Shown here one piece after another: positions 34,152 through 42,987 of a DNA stretch of 58,868 nt (positions within the stretch are counted from its first letter, which is position 1; the number at the start of each line of letters is the position of its first letter). The translations under genes were made by a program, and so were the position numbers. Location of the stretch: NCBI GenBank assembly GCA_027486255.1, contig JAIXPL010000022.1:1-58868 (forward strand), given 5' to 3'. Under the pieces are notes generated by a model. That model was given only the letters and a program-made list of their open reading frames with translations, had not been told where the DNA came from and did not search any database. This DNA comes from Comamonadaceae bacterium (GTDB taxonomy: Bacteria > Pseudomonadota > Gammaproteobacteria > Burkholderiales > Burkholderiaceae_C).

Positions 34152-34152
34152 G

Positions 34153-35316
34153 ATGGCCGATCAGAGTTACCTCGACTGGCCTTTCTTCGAGCCGCACCAC
34201 CGCGCGCTGGCACAGGACTTGGACGCCTGGGCGCAGCAGCACCTGTCGGCCGCGCACGGCAGCGACGTGGACGCCGAATGTCGGCACCTGGTGCAGGCCC
34301 TGGGCCGCGCCGGCTGGCTCCGGCATGCGGTGGGTGGCACCGCGCAGGGCGGCGCGGCTGAGCAGATCGATACGCGCGCCATTTGCCTGATCCGCGAAAC
34401 CCTGGCGCGCCACCAGGGCCTGGCTGATTTCGCGTTTGCCATGCAGGGCCTGGGCTCGGGCGCGATCTCCCTGCAGGGCACGCCCGAGCAGCGCCAGCGC
34501 TACCTGCCGCGCGTGGCCGCTGGCGAGGCCATTGCGGCCTTTGCGCTGTCCGAGCCGGAGGCGGGCTCGGACGTCGCGGCCATGAGCTGCAGTGCGCGGG
34601 CCGAGGGCGCTGACTATGTGCTTGACGGCGAGAAGACCTGGATCTCCAACGGCGGCATTGCCGACTTTTACGTGGTGTTCGCCCGCACCGGCGAAGCCCC
34701 GGGTGCGCGGGGCATCTCGGCTTTCATCGTCGACGCCGACACCCCGGGCCTGGCGATCGCCGAGCGCATCGAGGTGATTGCGCCGCACCCGCTGGCGCGG
34801 CTGAAGTTCACGAGCTGCCGCATTCCCGCCAGCCAGCGCCTCGGTGAGGCGGGCCAGGGCTTCAAGCTGGCCATGCGCACGCTCGATGTGTTCCGCACCT
34901 CGGTGGCCGCGGCCGCCCTGGGCTTTGCGCGCCGGGCGCTGGATGAAGCCCTGGCGCGCACGCGCACGCGCGCCATGTTCGGTGGCGTGTTGGCCGACTT
35001 CCAGCTCACCCAGGCCAAGCTGGCGCAAATGGCCACGGCCATCGACAGCGCCGCACTGCTCACCTACCGCGCTGCCTGGCAGCGCGACCAGGGACAGTCG
35101 GTCACGCGCGAAGCCGCCATGGCCAAGATGGTGGCCACCGAGAACGCGCAGCAGGTCATTGACGCGGCCGTGCAGCTGTGGGGCGGCCTGGGCGTGACGC
35201 ACGGTGTCGTGGTGGAGAGCCTTTACCGCGAGATCCGCGCCTTGCGCATCTACGAGGGGGCGACCGAGGTGCAGCAACTCATCATCGCGCGCGAACTGCT
35301 CAAGGCGGGCGCCTGA
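34153..35316 (+). CDS. Acyl-CoA dehydrogenase
   Basis: The 387-residue protein carries the ACAD signatures [19 protein letters not shown] and [25 protein letters not shown], the C-terminal helix [56 protein letters not shown], and FAD-binding elements. Its glutamate in RIYEGATEV is the usual catalytic-base position for many family members. In this operon it would oxidise a cyclic or ring-opened CoA intermediate. The start at 34153 follows the hydratase stop directly. Confidence 0.92.
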   Translation: MADQSYLDWPFFEPHHRALAQDLDAWAQQHLSAAHGSDVDAECRHLVQALGRAGWLRHAVGGTAQGGAAEQIDTRAICLIRETLARHQGLADFAFAMQGLGSGAISLQGTPEQRQRYLPRVAAGEAIAAFALSEPEAGSDVAAMSCSARAEGADYVLDGEKTWISNGGIADFYVVFARTGEAPGARGISAFIVDADTPGLAIAERIEVIAPHPLARLKFTSCRIPASQRLGEAGQGFKLAMRTLDVFRTSVAAAALGFARRALDEALARTRTRAMFGGVLADFQLTQAKLAQMATAIDSAALLTYRAAWQRDQGQSVTREAAMAKMVATENAQQVIDAAVQLWGGLGVTHGVVVESLYREIRALRIYEGATEVQQLIIARELLKAGA

Positions 35317-35344
35317 GTCGCCGGAACACATAAGGAGAACATTG

Positions 35345-35737
35345 ATGCAGGTACTGCTTCCTCCGGGCTGGCCCCGTCCCAAGGGCTACGCCAATGGCGT
35401 GGCCGCCCAGGGTCGCATGGTGTTTGTGGCCGGCATGATCGGCTGGGACGAACAAGGCGTCTTCCACACGGGCGACCTGGTCGGCCAGGTGCGGCAGGCG
35501 CTCATGAACGTGGTGGCCGTGTTGGCCGAGGGCGGCGCCCGGCCCGAGCACATCGTGCGCATGACCTGGTACGTCACCAGCAAGCGCGACTACCTCGAGG
35601 CCGCGCCTGAGATCGGCAAGGTCTTCCGAGAGATCATCGGCCACTTCGGTGTGGCCATGACGGCCATCGAGGTCAGTGCCCTCATTGAGGACCAGGCCCG
35701 CGTGGAGATCGAGGTGACGGCGGTCTTGCCCGACTAG
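35345..35737 (+). CDS. RidA-family enamine/imine deaminase
   Basis: The 130-residue protein reads MQVLLPPGWPRPKGYANGVAAQGRMVFVAGMIGWDE, LVGQVRQALMNVVAVLAEGGARPEHIVRMTWYV and a final EDQARVEIEVTAVLPD, the RidA/YjgF trimer pattern. The conserved arginine of the active site lies in the IVRMTWYV segment. RidA proteins hydrolyse reactive enamines or imines. In a 2-aminobenzoyl-CoA route the reduced ring would be a vinylogous enamine, so a pathway-specific deaminase role is attractive (inference). AAGGAG precedes the ATG. Confidence 0.88.
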   Translation: MQVLLPPGWPRPKGYANGVAAQGRMVFVAGMIGWDEQGVFHTGDLVGQVRQALMNVVAVLAEGGARPEHIVRMTWYVTSKRDYLEAAPEIGKVFREIIGHFGVAMTAIEVSALIEDQARVEIEVTAVLPD

Positions 35738-35753
35738 GGCGCTGGGTGCCCGC

Positions 35754-36440
35754 TCAGATGAGGCGCACCGAACAGAACAGCTGGTAGCCCTTGAGCCGGT
35801 GGGCGCGGATGCAGTTCTCTCCCGCGCCCGCCTCGGCCAGCTTGCGGCGCACCCGGTAAATCAGGGCTTCTAGGGCAGATTTTTTGCCCTCGCTTCGGCC
35901 CAAGAGCTGGTAGATCTGCGGGGTCTCCAGCCTGCCCTCGTTGGCTTGTGCGAGCCCGCTCAGGAGTGTGAACTCGGTGGTGGTCAGCCGGGCGCTGCCC
36001 TGGGGGCCGTTGAGCTCCAGGGTGTGGCTGTTGAGGTCGATAGTTCGGTCCTCCCTCTGGCCATTGAGGCGCGGTGACGGCTTCAGGCGGCGGGCCAGGC
36101 CATCGATGGCGGCCACGAGTTCCTCATTGGCGACGGGCTTGGTGAGGTAGATGTCGGCGCCGCTCTGGTAGCCATTGACCCGGTCCAGGGTGGTGTTGCG
36201 GGCGCTGATGACGATGATGCCCATCTCGGGATGGGCCTGGCGCAGGCGCTTGATCAGGCTCAGGCCGTCCTCGCGTGGCAGGTTGAGGTCCACCAGGGCC
36301 AGGTCAGTCCGCTGCCGGGCGAGGACCGCGTCCACTTCCTCAGCCGTGCGCAGCCCGGTCACGCGGTGCTCCAGGCGCTCAAGTGACTCGGCAATGGCGT
36401 GCAGCAGGTCTTGATAGTCTTCAACCAGAAGAATGTTCAT
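35754..36440 (-). CDS. OmpR-type response regulator (orphan)
   Basis: The 228-residue protein has a receiver domain at 1-115 with acidic pocket E7/D8, phospho-acceptor Asp51 (LALVDLNLP), Ser79 and Lys101 (LTKPV). A C-terminal winged helix follows (TTTEFTLLSGLAQANEGRLETPQIYQLLG ... LEALIYRVRRKLAEAGAGENCIRAHRLKGYQL). It is an OmpR/PhoB-like DNA-binding regulator. No histidine kinase gene is adjacent. It is convergent with the RidA gene and preceded by an AT-rich 246-base spacer. Confidence 0.9.
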   Translation of the reverse strand: MNILLVEDYQDLLHAIAESLERLEHRVTGLRTAEEVDAVLARQRTDLALVDLNLPREDGLSLIKRLRQAHPEMGIIVISARNTTLDRVNGYQSGADIYLTKPVANEELVAAIDGLARRLKPSPRLNGQREDRTIDLNSHTLELNGPQGSARLTTTEFTLLSGLAQANEGRLETPQIYQLLGRSEGKKSALEALIYRVRRKLAEAGAGENCIRAHRLKGYQLFCSVRLI

Positions 36441-36686
36441 AAATCACAAACCTTGATAAACACCGAACGGTTGTTCTTTCAGTCTAATCTCTGCAGATTG
36501 ACGATTATCAGGCGCGATTGTTAGCTTTAAGTTGTAAACGCTCTGGGCAAGGAGGGGAATGTGGCTGAAAGCCAAAAATTAATCCATTTAGAGACCTCAA
36601 TTAATGACTGTTTCTAATGATTTTGTGGCCAAAGCGGGAGTCTTTAGCTGATCCATGCAAAACCGTCCTGACCCGTCGGCAGGCCT
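36441..36686. other. AT-rich 246-base spacer upstream of the response regulator
   Basis: The spacer is far more AT-rich than its flanks and must hold the response-regulator promoter on the minus strand. I see a small inverted repeat TGGCT-GAA-AGCCA (36562-36574) but no confident -35/-10 pair. No ORF looks real. Confidence 0.4.
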
Positions 36687-37601
36687 TCAGCGGTTGAGCA
36701 CCCAGCCCTCCTCCAGCTCGGCCGCACCCACCTTGGCCAGGTCTGCCAGCAACTGGCTCAGCCAGTCCTCGAGCAGCTGCTCGGCAAAAAAGCGCTGGTG
36801 CACCAGGCCCAGGTAGGGGGTGCTTCGGGCCCAGCTTATGAAGACCTCGCGGGTCTGCTTCTGCACTTCGAGCAGCTTGAATTTCAGCAGCACCTTGGCC
36901 GCATGCTGGGCATGGCGCTGCGGATCCTTCTGAAAGCCAGCCAGGCGCTGTCGCGCCCGCTCCATCACTTCGGCGCGCATGCCGAACACGGGCCCGTGGC
37001 CCGGCACCACGGTGGCCGGCTGGAGCTGCTCAATCAGGTCCAGCGTGGCGGCCACCTCGCCGAAGGCCTCTTCGCCTTCGAGCTCCGGGAAGATCACCCC
37101 GAAGCCGTTTTCCCAGAGCGCATCGGCCGACACCAGCGTGCGGCTGGCCGGTTCAAACAAGATCACGCTGTGCGGATCATGGCCGGGCGCCGCATGCACT
37201 TGCCAGGGCAGGTCGCCCAGCAGGATGTCCTGGCCCGGCTGCAGCAGCCCATCAAAGCCAAAGCGCGGGCAGCGCTGGCCCGTGGGCTGGTAGGTCAGCG
37301 CCTCTTCGTCCCATTCGGCCACTTGCCTGGCGTGCCCCGGGGGAATGAGGGTTTGCATCTGGGGGTAGGCGGCCTGCAGCGCCGCATTGCCGCCGCAGTG
37401 GTCGCTGTGCAGGTGGGTGTTGAGCAGCAGCTCAGGGGCTTGGCCCTTCAGAGAGGCGGCCACCAGTTGCAGCGTCTGCTCGGCATGGCTGACGTAGCCG
37501 CTGTCGATCAGGGCCGGGCGTTGGCCCTGGGCCAGCACCAGGTTGGCCGAGAGCCAGCCGCGCTCAATGACCGACAGGCCGGGAGGAAGAAAGTGCGTCA
37601 T
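36687..37601 (-). CDS. Metallo-beta-lactamase-fold hydrolase
   Basis: The 304-residue protein has the MBL metal motif NTHLHSDHCGGN (His63, His65, Asp67, His68), a later HAAPGHDPHSVILF histidine, SADALWENGFGVIFPEL for the bridging aspartate, and VVPGHGPVF. A C-terminal helical extension (FQKDPQRHAQHAAKVLLKFKLLEVQ) follows, as in LACTB2- or glyoxalase-II-related hydrolases. Substrate unknown; a thioester or lactone is possible. It is divergent from the lipase-like gene with 78 bases between them. Confidence 0.85.
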   Translation of the reverse strand: MTHFLPPGLSVIERGWLSANLVLAQGQRPALIDSGYVSHAEQTLQLVAASLKGQAPELLLNTHLHSDHCGGNAALQAAYPQMQTLIPPGHARQVAEWDEEALTYQPTGQRCPRFGFDGLLQPGQDILLGDLPWQVHAAPGHDPHSVILFEPASRTLVSADALWENGFGVIFPELEGEEAFGEVAATLDLIEQLQPATVVPGHGPVFGMRAEVMERARQRLAGFQKDPQRHAQHAAKVLLKFKLLEVQKQTREVFISWARSTPYLGLVHQRFFAEQLLEDWLSQLLADLAKVGAAELEEGWVLNR

Positions 37602-37679
37602 GGCTTCCTATTATTGGCGGTGCTTTCGCCCCTGGGCGCGGGCCTGTGTCCTCGGTGACACGGCCGCTATGATTTTGAG

Positions 37680-38609
37680 ATGCCCCTCGCCCGTCTTCAG
37701 GCCCTGGTCACCTTCGCCTGGCTGGCCACCCTGCTGGCCTGGGTGCTGTTCCACCGCGCCTCACCCGGGGCCGCGCTGGGCGGTGCGATCGCCATCGCAA
37801 TGGCCCATGCTTGGGTTCTGGCGCTGGAGTTCCTGGCCCTGTGCTGGGTCTCGCGCAGCGATGCGGTGCCGGTGGCCACAGCCCGCCAGCTCTGGCGCGC
37901 CTGGTGCAGCGAGACCTGGGTGGCCCCGCAGGTGTTCTGCTGGCACCAGCCTTTTCGTTCGCAGCGCTTTCCCGACCTGCTCGCGCCCCGCCATCAAGGC
38001 CGGCGCGGCGTGGTGCTGGTGCATGGCTACCTCTGCAACCGGGGCGTTTGGAACCTCTGGCTGGAGCGCCTGCAGAGTGAGGACCGCCCCTTCATCGCGC
38101 TGGACCTGGCGCCGATCTTCGCGCCCATCGAGTCGCACGTGCAGGCGCTGGACGCTGCGGTGGCGCGCATGACCCAGGCCACCGGCCTGCCGCCGCTGTT
38201 GGTGGGCCACAGCATGGGCGGCCTGGTCATGCGGGCCTGGTTGCAGCAGGCCCGCGCCCCCGAGCGCGTCCATCGCCTGGTGACCCTGGGCACCCCCCAC
38301 CGGGGCACCTGGACCGCGCACTTCGGCTACTCGCCCAATGCCCACCAGATGCAGCCTGGCCATCCGTGGCTTGAGGCCCTGAACGCCGATGTCCCGACCT
38401 CATGGCCCCGGCACTTCGTGTGCCTCCACTCCAATGCCGACAACATGGTGTTCCCGCCCAGTCATTCCCGGCTGGCGGGGGCCGACAACCGGCTGCTGCC
38501 GGGCCTGGCCCACGTGCAGATGGCCTGGCGGCCTGAGGTCGTCACGGCCGTGCTGGCCTGCCTGGACGCGCCTGCCTTGCCGCCCGCCCCGCCCGAGCCC
38601 GCTTGCTAG
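37680..38609 (+). CDS. Alpha/beta-hydrolase (lipase/esterase-like) with N-terminal membrane segment
   Basis: The 309-residue protein opens with one or two hydrophobic helices (LQALVTFAWLATLLAWVLFH, AIAIAMAHAWVLALEFLALCWV). The hydrolase domain follows: RRGVVLVHGYLCNRGVWNLWLERL (oxyanion region), nucleophile Ser178 in LLVGHSMGGLVMRAWL, VTLGTPHRGTWTA, and a His near LLPGLAHVQM. It resembles triacylglycerol lipase or PGAP1-like esterases and is probably inner-membrane anchored. Substrate unknown. Confidence 0.82.
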   Translation: MPLARLQALVTFAWLATLLAWVLFHRASPGAALGGAIAIAMAHAWVLALEFLALCWVSRSDAVPVATARQLWRAWCSETWVAPQVFCWHQPFRSQRFPDLLAPRHQGRRGVVLVHGYLCNRGVWNLWLERLQSEDRPFIALDLAPIFAPIESHVQALDAAVARMTQATGLPPLLVGHSMGGLVMRAWLQQARAPERVHRLVTLGTPHRGTWTAHFGYSPNAHQMQPGHPWLEALNADVPTSWPRHFVCLHSNADNMVFPPSHSRLAGADNRLLPGLAHVQMAWRPEVVTAVLACLDAPALPPAPPEPAC

Positions 38610-38659
38610 GCCTGCGGCGGCAGGGTAGGCCAGGCAGTTGCTGCGCCGCCCCATTCCGG

Positions 38660-38690
38660 CCCATCCCCGAAAGGCTTTCGGGCCGATGGG
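38660..38690. terminator. Hairpin in the spacer after the lipase-like gene
   Basis: CCCATC (38660-38665) pairs with GATGGG (38685-38690), and CCGAAA with TTTCGG inside it, with small bulges. There is no T run. It may help termination of the lipase-like gene or sit in the leader of the GNAT gene. Confidence 0.35.
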
Positions 38691-38771
38691 GTGTTCCGGC
38701 CGGGCCAGCGGGCACGGTGAGACTCTGTAAGTGTGCGCAGCTATCCTGGGATAAACCCTTATATTGATCCC

Positions 38772-39485
38772 ATGTTGAACGTCGGTCAGCTCATCAAGGC
38801 CTCCCTCGAGATGGGGCGCCGCCTGCTCGGCCCAGCCTGGCACGCGCGGCATCCTGCCCGCGCCCTGGTGCCCATCCGTTCGCTGGGCCCCAGCCACCTC
38901 GAGCGCATCCGGGCGCACCTGCTGTCCCTGGGCCCGCGCGACCGCTACCTGCGCTTTGGCTATGCCGCCAATGACGAGCAGATCGGCCGCTACGTCGACG
39001 GCCTGAACTTCGAGCGCGACGAGATCTTTGGCATTTACAACCTCCGGCTCACATTGCTGGCCATGGCCCACCTGGCATTCTCAGTGGACCCGCAGTGCAA
39101 CAGCTGCGCCGAATTTGGCGTCTCGGTGATCGAGCGCGTGCGCGGCCGGGGCTATGGCGCCCGTCTGTTCGATCGGGCCGTCATGCACGCCCGCAACGAG
39201 GGCGTGAGCCTGATGTTCGTGCATGCGCTGAGCGAGAACACGGCCATGCTCAAGATCGCCCGCCAAGCCGGTGCCTCCGTCGAGCGCGAGGGCGGCGAGA
39301 GCGAGTGCTACCTGCGCCTGCCGCCGGCCGACATCGACTCGCGCATCTCCGAGCTGCTGGAGGAGCAGATCGCGCAGACCGATTACCACCTGAAGGTGCA
39401 GGCGCGCCAGTTCTTGGATGTGCTGAAGGTGGTGCAGGACGTGCGCCAGGGCGTGCGCGAGGCCCGGGAGCGCACGACCCGCTAA
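38772..39485 (+). CDS. GNAT-family N-acetyltransferase
   Basis: From ATG 38772 the protein has 237 residues. It has a GNAT core with PIRSLGPSHLERIRAHLLSLGPRDRYLRFGYAANDEQIGRYVDGL, acetyl-CoA-binding VIERVRGRGYGARLFDRAVMHARNEGVSLMFVHALSENTAMLKIARQAGA, and a C-terminal helical tail of about 60 residues. A more upstream ATG at 38733 is possible but reads through a low-complexity leader. Substrate unknown. Confidence 0.85.
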   Translation: MLNVGQLIKASLEMGRRLLGPAWHARHPARALVPIRSLGPSHLERIRAHLLSLGPRDRYLRFGYAANDEQIGRYVDGLNFERDEIFGIYNLRLTLLAMAHLAFSVDPQCNSCAEFGVSVIERVRGRGYGARLFDRAVMHARNEGVSLMFVHALSENTAMLKIARQAGASVEREGGESECYLRLPPADIDSRISELLEEQIAQTDYHLKVQARQFLDVLKVVQDVRQGVREARERTTR

Positions 39486-39569
39486 GCCCTCGCCCCGGGC
39501 ATGCCCCTGACCGCAGGCTGTCATGAAATTGGGCTATCCTTGCTCGCTTAGCAACTACCGCGCACCTTC

Positions 39570-40415
39570 GTGGCCGACCTTCCCCCCCGGTCTTCCCGCT
39601 TGGAAGACAAACGAGGTTTCCTTCAAAAGCTCGCCGAGATGCTGCATCCCGGCCCCGACTCCAAGGACGAGTTGATCGAAACCCTGGTCGAAGCCCAGGA
39701 CAAAGACGTCATTGGCGCCCAGAGCCGCGAGATGCTCGAAGGCGTGATCCGCATGGCCGACATGACGGCTGGCGATGTCATGGTGGCGGCCCCGCGCATG
39801 GATGTGATCGACATCGACGCGCCCTACGACGAGTTGCTGCACGGCGTCATCGAGACCGCCCACTCGCGCTTTCCTGTCTATGAGGGCGACAAGGAAAACA
39901 TCATTGGCATCCTGCTGGCCAAGGATCTGCTCAAGCTGCAGCGTGCCCCCGAGCTCAATATCCGCGCCCTGCTGCGCCCGGCGGTCTTCGTGCCCGAAAG
40001 CAAGGGTCTGAACGATCTGCTGCGTGACTTCCGCGGCAACCGCAACCACCTGGCCGTCGTGATTGACGAGTTCGGCCGCGTCGCCGGCCTGATCACCATC
40101 GAGGACGTGCTTGAGCAGATCGTGGGCGAGATCGAGGATGAGTTCGACATCGCCGACGATGAGGGCGACATCTTTGCGCTCACCGACCGCAGCTACCGCG
40201 TCAGCGGTGACACCGCCATCGAGCGCGTGAACGAGGCCTTCGGTGTGAACCTGCCCATGGGCGAACTCGAAACCATCGGTGGCTTGGTGGCGCACGAGAT
40301 GGGCCATGTCCCCAAACGTGGCGAAAGCCACGTGCTGCAGGGCCTGCAGTTCGTGGTGATGCTCACGCGGGGCGGCGCGGTGCGCTGGTTCAAGGTGTCC
40401 CCGGTCGCCGCCTGA
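39570..40415 (+). CDS. corC: CorC-family CBS-domain protein (magnesium/cobalt efflux-associated)
   Basis: The 281-residue protein starts at GTG 39570 and has two CBS domains (GDVMVAAPRMDVIDIDAPYDELLHGVIETAHSRFPVYEGDKENIIGILLAKDLLKL and ESKGLNDLLRDFRGNRNHLAVVIDEFGRVAGLITIEDVLEQIVGEIEDEFD). A C-terminal CorC_HlyC domain follows (YRVSGDTAIERVNEAFGVNLP...ETIGGLVAHEMGHVPKRGE). CorC proteins are linked to divalent-cation tolerance. It shares one base with the lnt start, the conserved corC-lnt arrangement of proteobacteria. Confidence 0.92.
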   Translation: MADLPPRSSRLEDKRGFLQKLAEMLHPGPDSKDELIETLVEAQDKDVIGAQSREMLEGVIRMADMTAGDVMVAAPRMDVIDIDAPYDELLHGVIETAHSRFPVYEGDKENIIGILLAKDLLKLQRAPELNIRALLRPAVFVPESKGLNDLLRDFRGNRNHLAVVIDEFGRVAGLITIEDVLEQIVGEIEDEFDIADDEGDIFALTDRSYRVSGDTAIERVNEAFGVNLPMGELETIGGLVAHEMGHVPKRGESHVLQGLQFVVMLTRGGAVRWFKVSPVAA

Positions 40416-41950
40416 TGGGCTGGCCCGCCGCCCTCGGCCTGCTGCTGGCCGGCACGGCCCACGCCTTCAGCCTGGCCTGGCCCCTGGCCTGGGGGCTGCC
40501 TCAGGGCGAGCCCCAGGGCTGGCTACAACTGGCTGCGCTGGCAACGCTGGCCTGGCAGCTGCAGCGCTGCGAGCGCCCCGCGCAGGCAGCGCGGTCGGCC
40601 TGGCTCTTTGCCAGCGCCATGCTCGTGGCCACGTTCTGGTGGCTCTTCATTTCAATGCATGTGTACGGCGGCCTGCCCGCGCCGCTGGCCGCATTGGCCG
40701 TGCTGCTGCTGGCTGGTCTGCTGGGTCTGTACTACGCGCTGGCGGCGGGTCTGTATGTCTGGCTGCGGCCCGCCTCGGCCTGGGGCGGGGTGCTGCTCTT
40801 TGCCGCTTGCTGGCTCTTGGCCGAGCTCGCCCGCGTGCGGCTTTTCACCGGCTTTCCTTGGGGCCAGTCCGGCTACGCGCACATTGATGGCTGGGCCCGG
40901 CCCCTGGCCGGTTGGCTGGGCGTGCACGGCCTGAGCTGGCTGGCCGCGCTCTGGGCCGCGGCCTTGGCGGCCTGCCTGGGGCCGGGCCGGCGCCATCGGG
41001 CCTGGGCCCTGGCTGGGCTGGTGGGTGGGGCGCTCGGCCTGGCCGCCCTGCCGGCCCCACGCGGCGAGCCCCTGGCACAGGCGCCACTGTCCCTTACGCT
41101 GGTGCAGGGCAACATCGCCCAGGATGAAAAATTCATGCCTGGCACCGGCCTGGCCGATGCCCTGCGTTACTACGGCGAGCAACTGGGCCAGGCTCGCGGC
41201 GCGCTGGTGGTGCTGCCGGAGACAGCGCTGCCCCTCTTGCCCAGCCAGATGGACCCCTTCTACTGGAAAAGCTTGCTCGAGCGCTTCGCCACGGGCCAGC
41301 AAGCGGCGCTGATTGGCCTGCCCCTGGGTGCGCTGGACCAGGGTTACACGAATTCCGTCATGGGTCTCAAGCCCGGTACCGAGCAGCCCTACCGCTACGA
41401 CAAACACCACCTCGTGCCCTTTGGCGAGTTCATCCCGCCGCTGTTCCAGTGGTTTGTGAGCCTCATGAACATTCCGCTGGGGGATTTCAACCGTGGCGAG
41501 GTGGGCCAGCCCTCCTTTGAGTGGCAAGGCCAGCGCCTGGCGCCCAACATCTGCTACGAGGACCTGTTCGGTGAAGAGCTGGGCGCGCGCTTTCGCGATC
41601 CGCAGTCGGCCCCCACGGTGTTCGTCAACGTGAGCAACATCGCTTGGTTCGGCCACACCGTGGCGATTGACCAGCACCTGCACATCTCTCGCATGCGCGC
41701 GCTGGAATTTGCCCGTCCCATGGTGCGGGCCACCAACACCGGCGCTACCGTGGTGATCGATGCAGAGGGCCGGGTCACCCACGCGCTGCCGCGCCACACC
41801 CGCGGCACACTCGACGCGCAGGTGCAGGGCACCCAGGGCCTGACGGCTTACGCCCGCTGGGTGTCGGTGCTGGGTCTCGTGCCCTGGCTCGCACTGGGTC
41901 TGGCCACCTGCCTGGCCGCCTGGTGGATGCGCCGCCGCCGGGCCGGATGA
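40415..41950 (+). CDS. lnt: Apolipoprotein N-acyltransferase
   Basis: The 511-residue inner-membrane protein has about six N-terminal helices and a carbon-nitrogen-hydrolase domain from about residue 220. The catalytic Glu lies in [13 protein letters not shown], the Lys in the [14 protein letters not shown] region and the Cys in [20 protein letters not shown]-terminal helix follows. Lnt adds the third acyl chain to lipoproteins. It starts on the last base of the corC stop codon. Confidence 0.95.
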   Translation: MGWPAALGLLLAGTAHAFSLAWPLAWGLPQGEPQGWLQLAALATLAWQLQRCERPAQAARSAWLFASAMLVATFWWLFISMHVYGGLPAPLAALAVLLLAGLLGLYYALAAGLYVWLRPASAWGGVLLFAACWLLAELARVRLFTGFPWGQSGYAHIDGWARPLAGWLGVHGLSWLAALWAAALAACLGPGRRHRAWALAGLVGGALGLAALPAPRGEPLAQAPLSLTLVQGNIAQDEKFMPGTGLADALRYYGEQLGQARGALVVLPETALPLLPSQMDPFYWKSLLERFATGQQAALIGLPLGALDQGYTNSVMGLKPGTEQPYRYDKHHLVPFGEFIPPLFQWFVSLMNIPLGDFNRGEVGQPSFEWQGQRLAPNICYEDLFGEELGARFRDPQSAPTVFVNVSNIAWFGHTVAIDQHLHISRMRALEFARPMVRATNTGATVVIDAEGRVTHALPRHTRGTLDAQVQGTQGLTAYARWVSVLGLVPWLALGLATCLAAWWMRRRRAG

Positions 41951-41976
41951 GCCCGCCCCTCCTGGAGGCGGCTCAG

Positions 41977-41982
41977 TAGAAT
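41977..41982 (+). promoter_or_regulatory. Possible -10 element (TAGAAT) for glyQ
   Basis: TAGAAT lies 75 bases before the glyQ start in the 106-base lnt-glyQ spacer. I see no matching -35 hexamer, so this is only a hint of a promoter separating glyQS from lnt. Confidence 0.25.
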
Positions 41983-42056
41983 GCAGGGTTTGCTCCTCTT
42001 CGGAGCGCCTCCCCCTTCTGGCCCTGGCGCCGCCTCGCCGGCAGCGTCCCCCGAAC

Positions 42057-42953
42057 ATGCTCACTTTCCAGCAAATCATCCTGAAGCTGCAGTCCTACTG
42101 GGACGCGCAGGGTTGCGCGCTGCTCCAGCCCTACGACATGGAGGTCGGCGCGGGCACCTCGCACACCGCCACCTTCCTGCGCGCCCTGGGCCCCGAGCCC
42201 TGGAAGGCCGCTTACGTGCAGCCCAGCCGCCGCCCCAAGGATGGCCGCTATGGCGAGAACCCCAACCGCCTACAGCACTACTACCAGTACCAGGTGGTTT
42301 TGAAGCCCGCGCCGGCCAACATCCTGGAGCTGTACCTCGGCTCGCTCGAAGCCCTGGGCTTTGACCTGAAGAAAAACGACATCCGCTTCGTGGAAGACGA
42401 CTGGGAGAACCCCACGCTCGGCGCCTGGGGCCTGGGTTGGGAGGTCTGGCTCAATGGCATGGAGGTGACGCAGTTCACCTACTTCCAGCAGGTCGGCGGT
42501 ATCGACTGCAAGCCCATCACGGGCGAGATCACCTACGGCCTGGAGCGCCTGGCCATGTACCTGCAGGGCGTGGACAACGTCTACAAGCTCAAGTGGACCG
42601 ACACCTTGAGCTACGGCGACGTGTACCACCAGAACGAGGTGGAGCAGTCCACCTACAACTTCGAGCATTCGGATGCCGAGTTCCTCTTCACCGCCTTCGG
42701 CGCCTACGAAAAACAGGCCAAGCACCTCATGGAGCAGCAACTCGCGCTGCCCGCCTACGAGCAGGTGCTCAAGGCCGCGCACACCTTCAACCTGCTGGAT
42801 GCGCGCGGCGCGATCTCGGTGACCGAGCGCGCTGCCTACATCGGCCGCATCCGCAATCTCGCGCGCGCCGTCGCTGCCGCCTACTACGCATCGCGCGAGG
42901 CGCTCGGCTTCCCGATGCTGGGTGGCGCGGACACGCAGCGCAAAGCGGCCTGA
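42057..42953 (+). CDS. glyQ: Glycyl-tRNA synthetase alpha subunit
   Basis: The 298-residue protein is a typical bacterial Gly[83 protein letters not shown] and [13 protein letters not shown]. It forms the catalytic half of the heterotetrameric synthetase with GlyS. Proline codons are 10 CCC to 2 CCG, like the genes to its left and unlike glyS. Confidence 0.97.
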   Translation: MLTFQQIILKLQSYWDAQGCALLQPYDMEVGAGTSHTATFLRALGPEPWKAAYVQPSRRPKDGRYGENPNRLQHYYQYQVVLKPAPANILELYLGSLEALGFDLKKNDIRFVEDDWENPTLGAWGLGWEVWLNGMEVTQFTYFQQVGGIDCKPITGEITYGLERLAMYLQGVDNVYKLKWTDTLSYGDVYHQNEVEQSTYNFEHSDAEFLFTAFGAYEKQAKHLMEQQLALPAYEQVLKAAHTFNLLDARGAISVTERAAYIGRIRNLARAVAAAYYASREALGFPMLGGADTQRKAA

Positions 42954-42987
42954 ACGGCCCCGGATCCCGAATTCACAAGAACAAACG

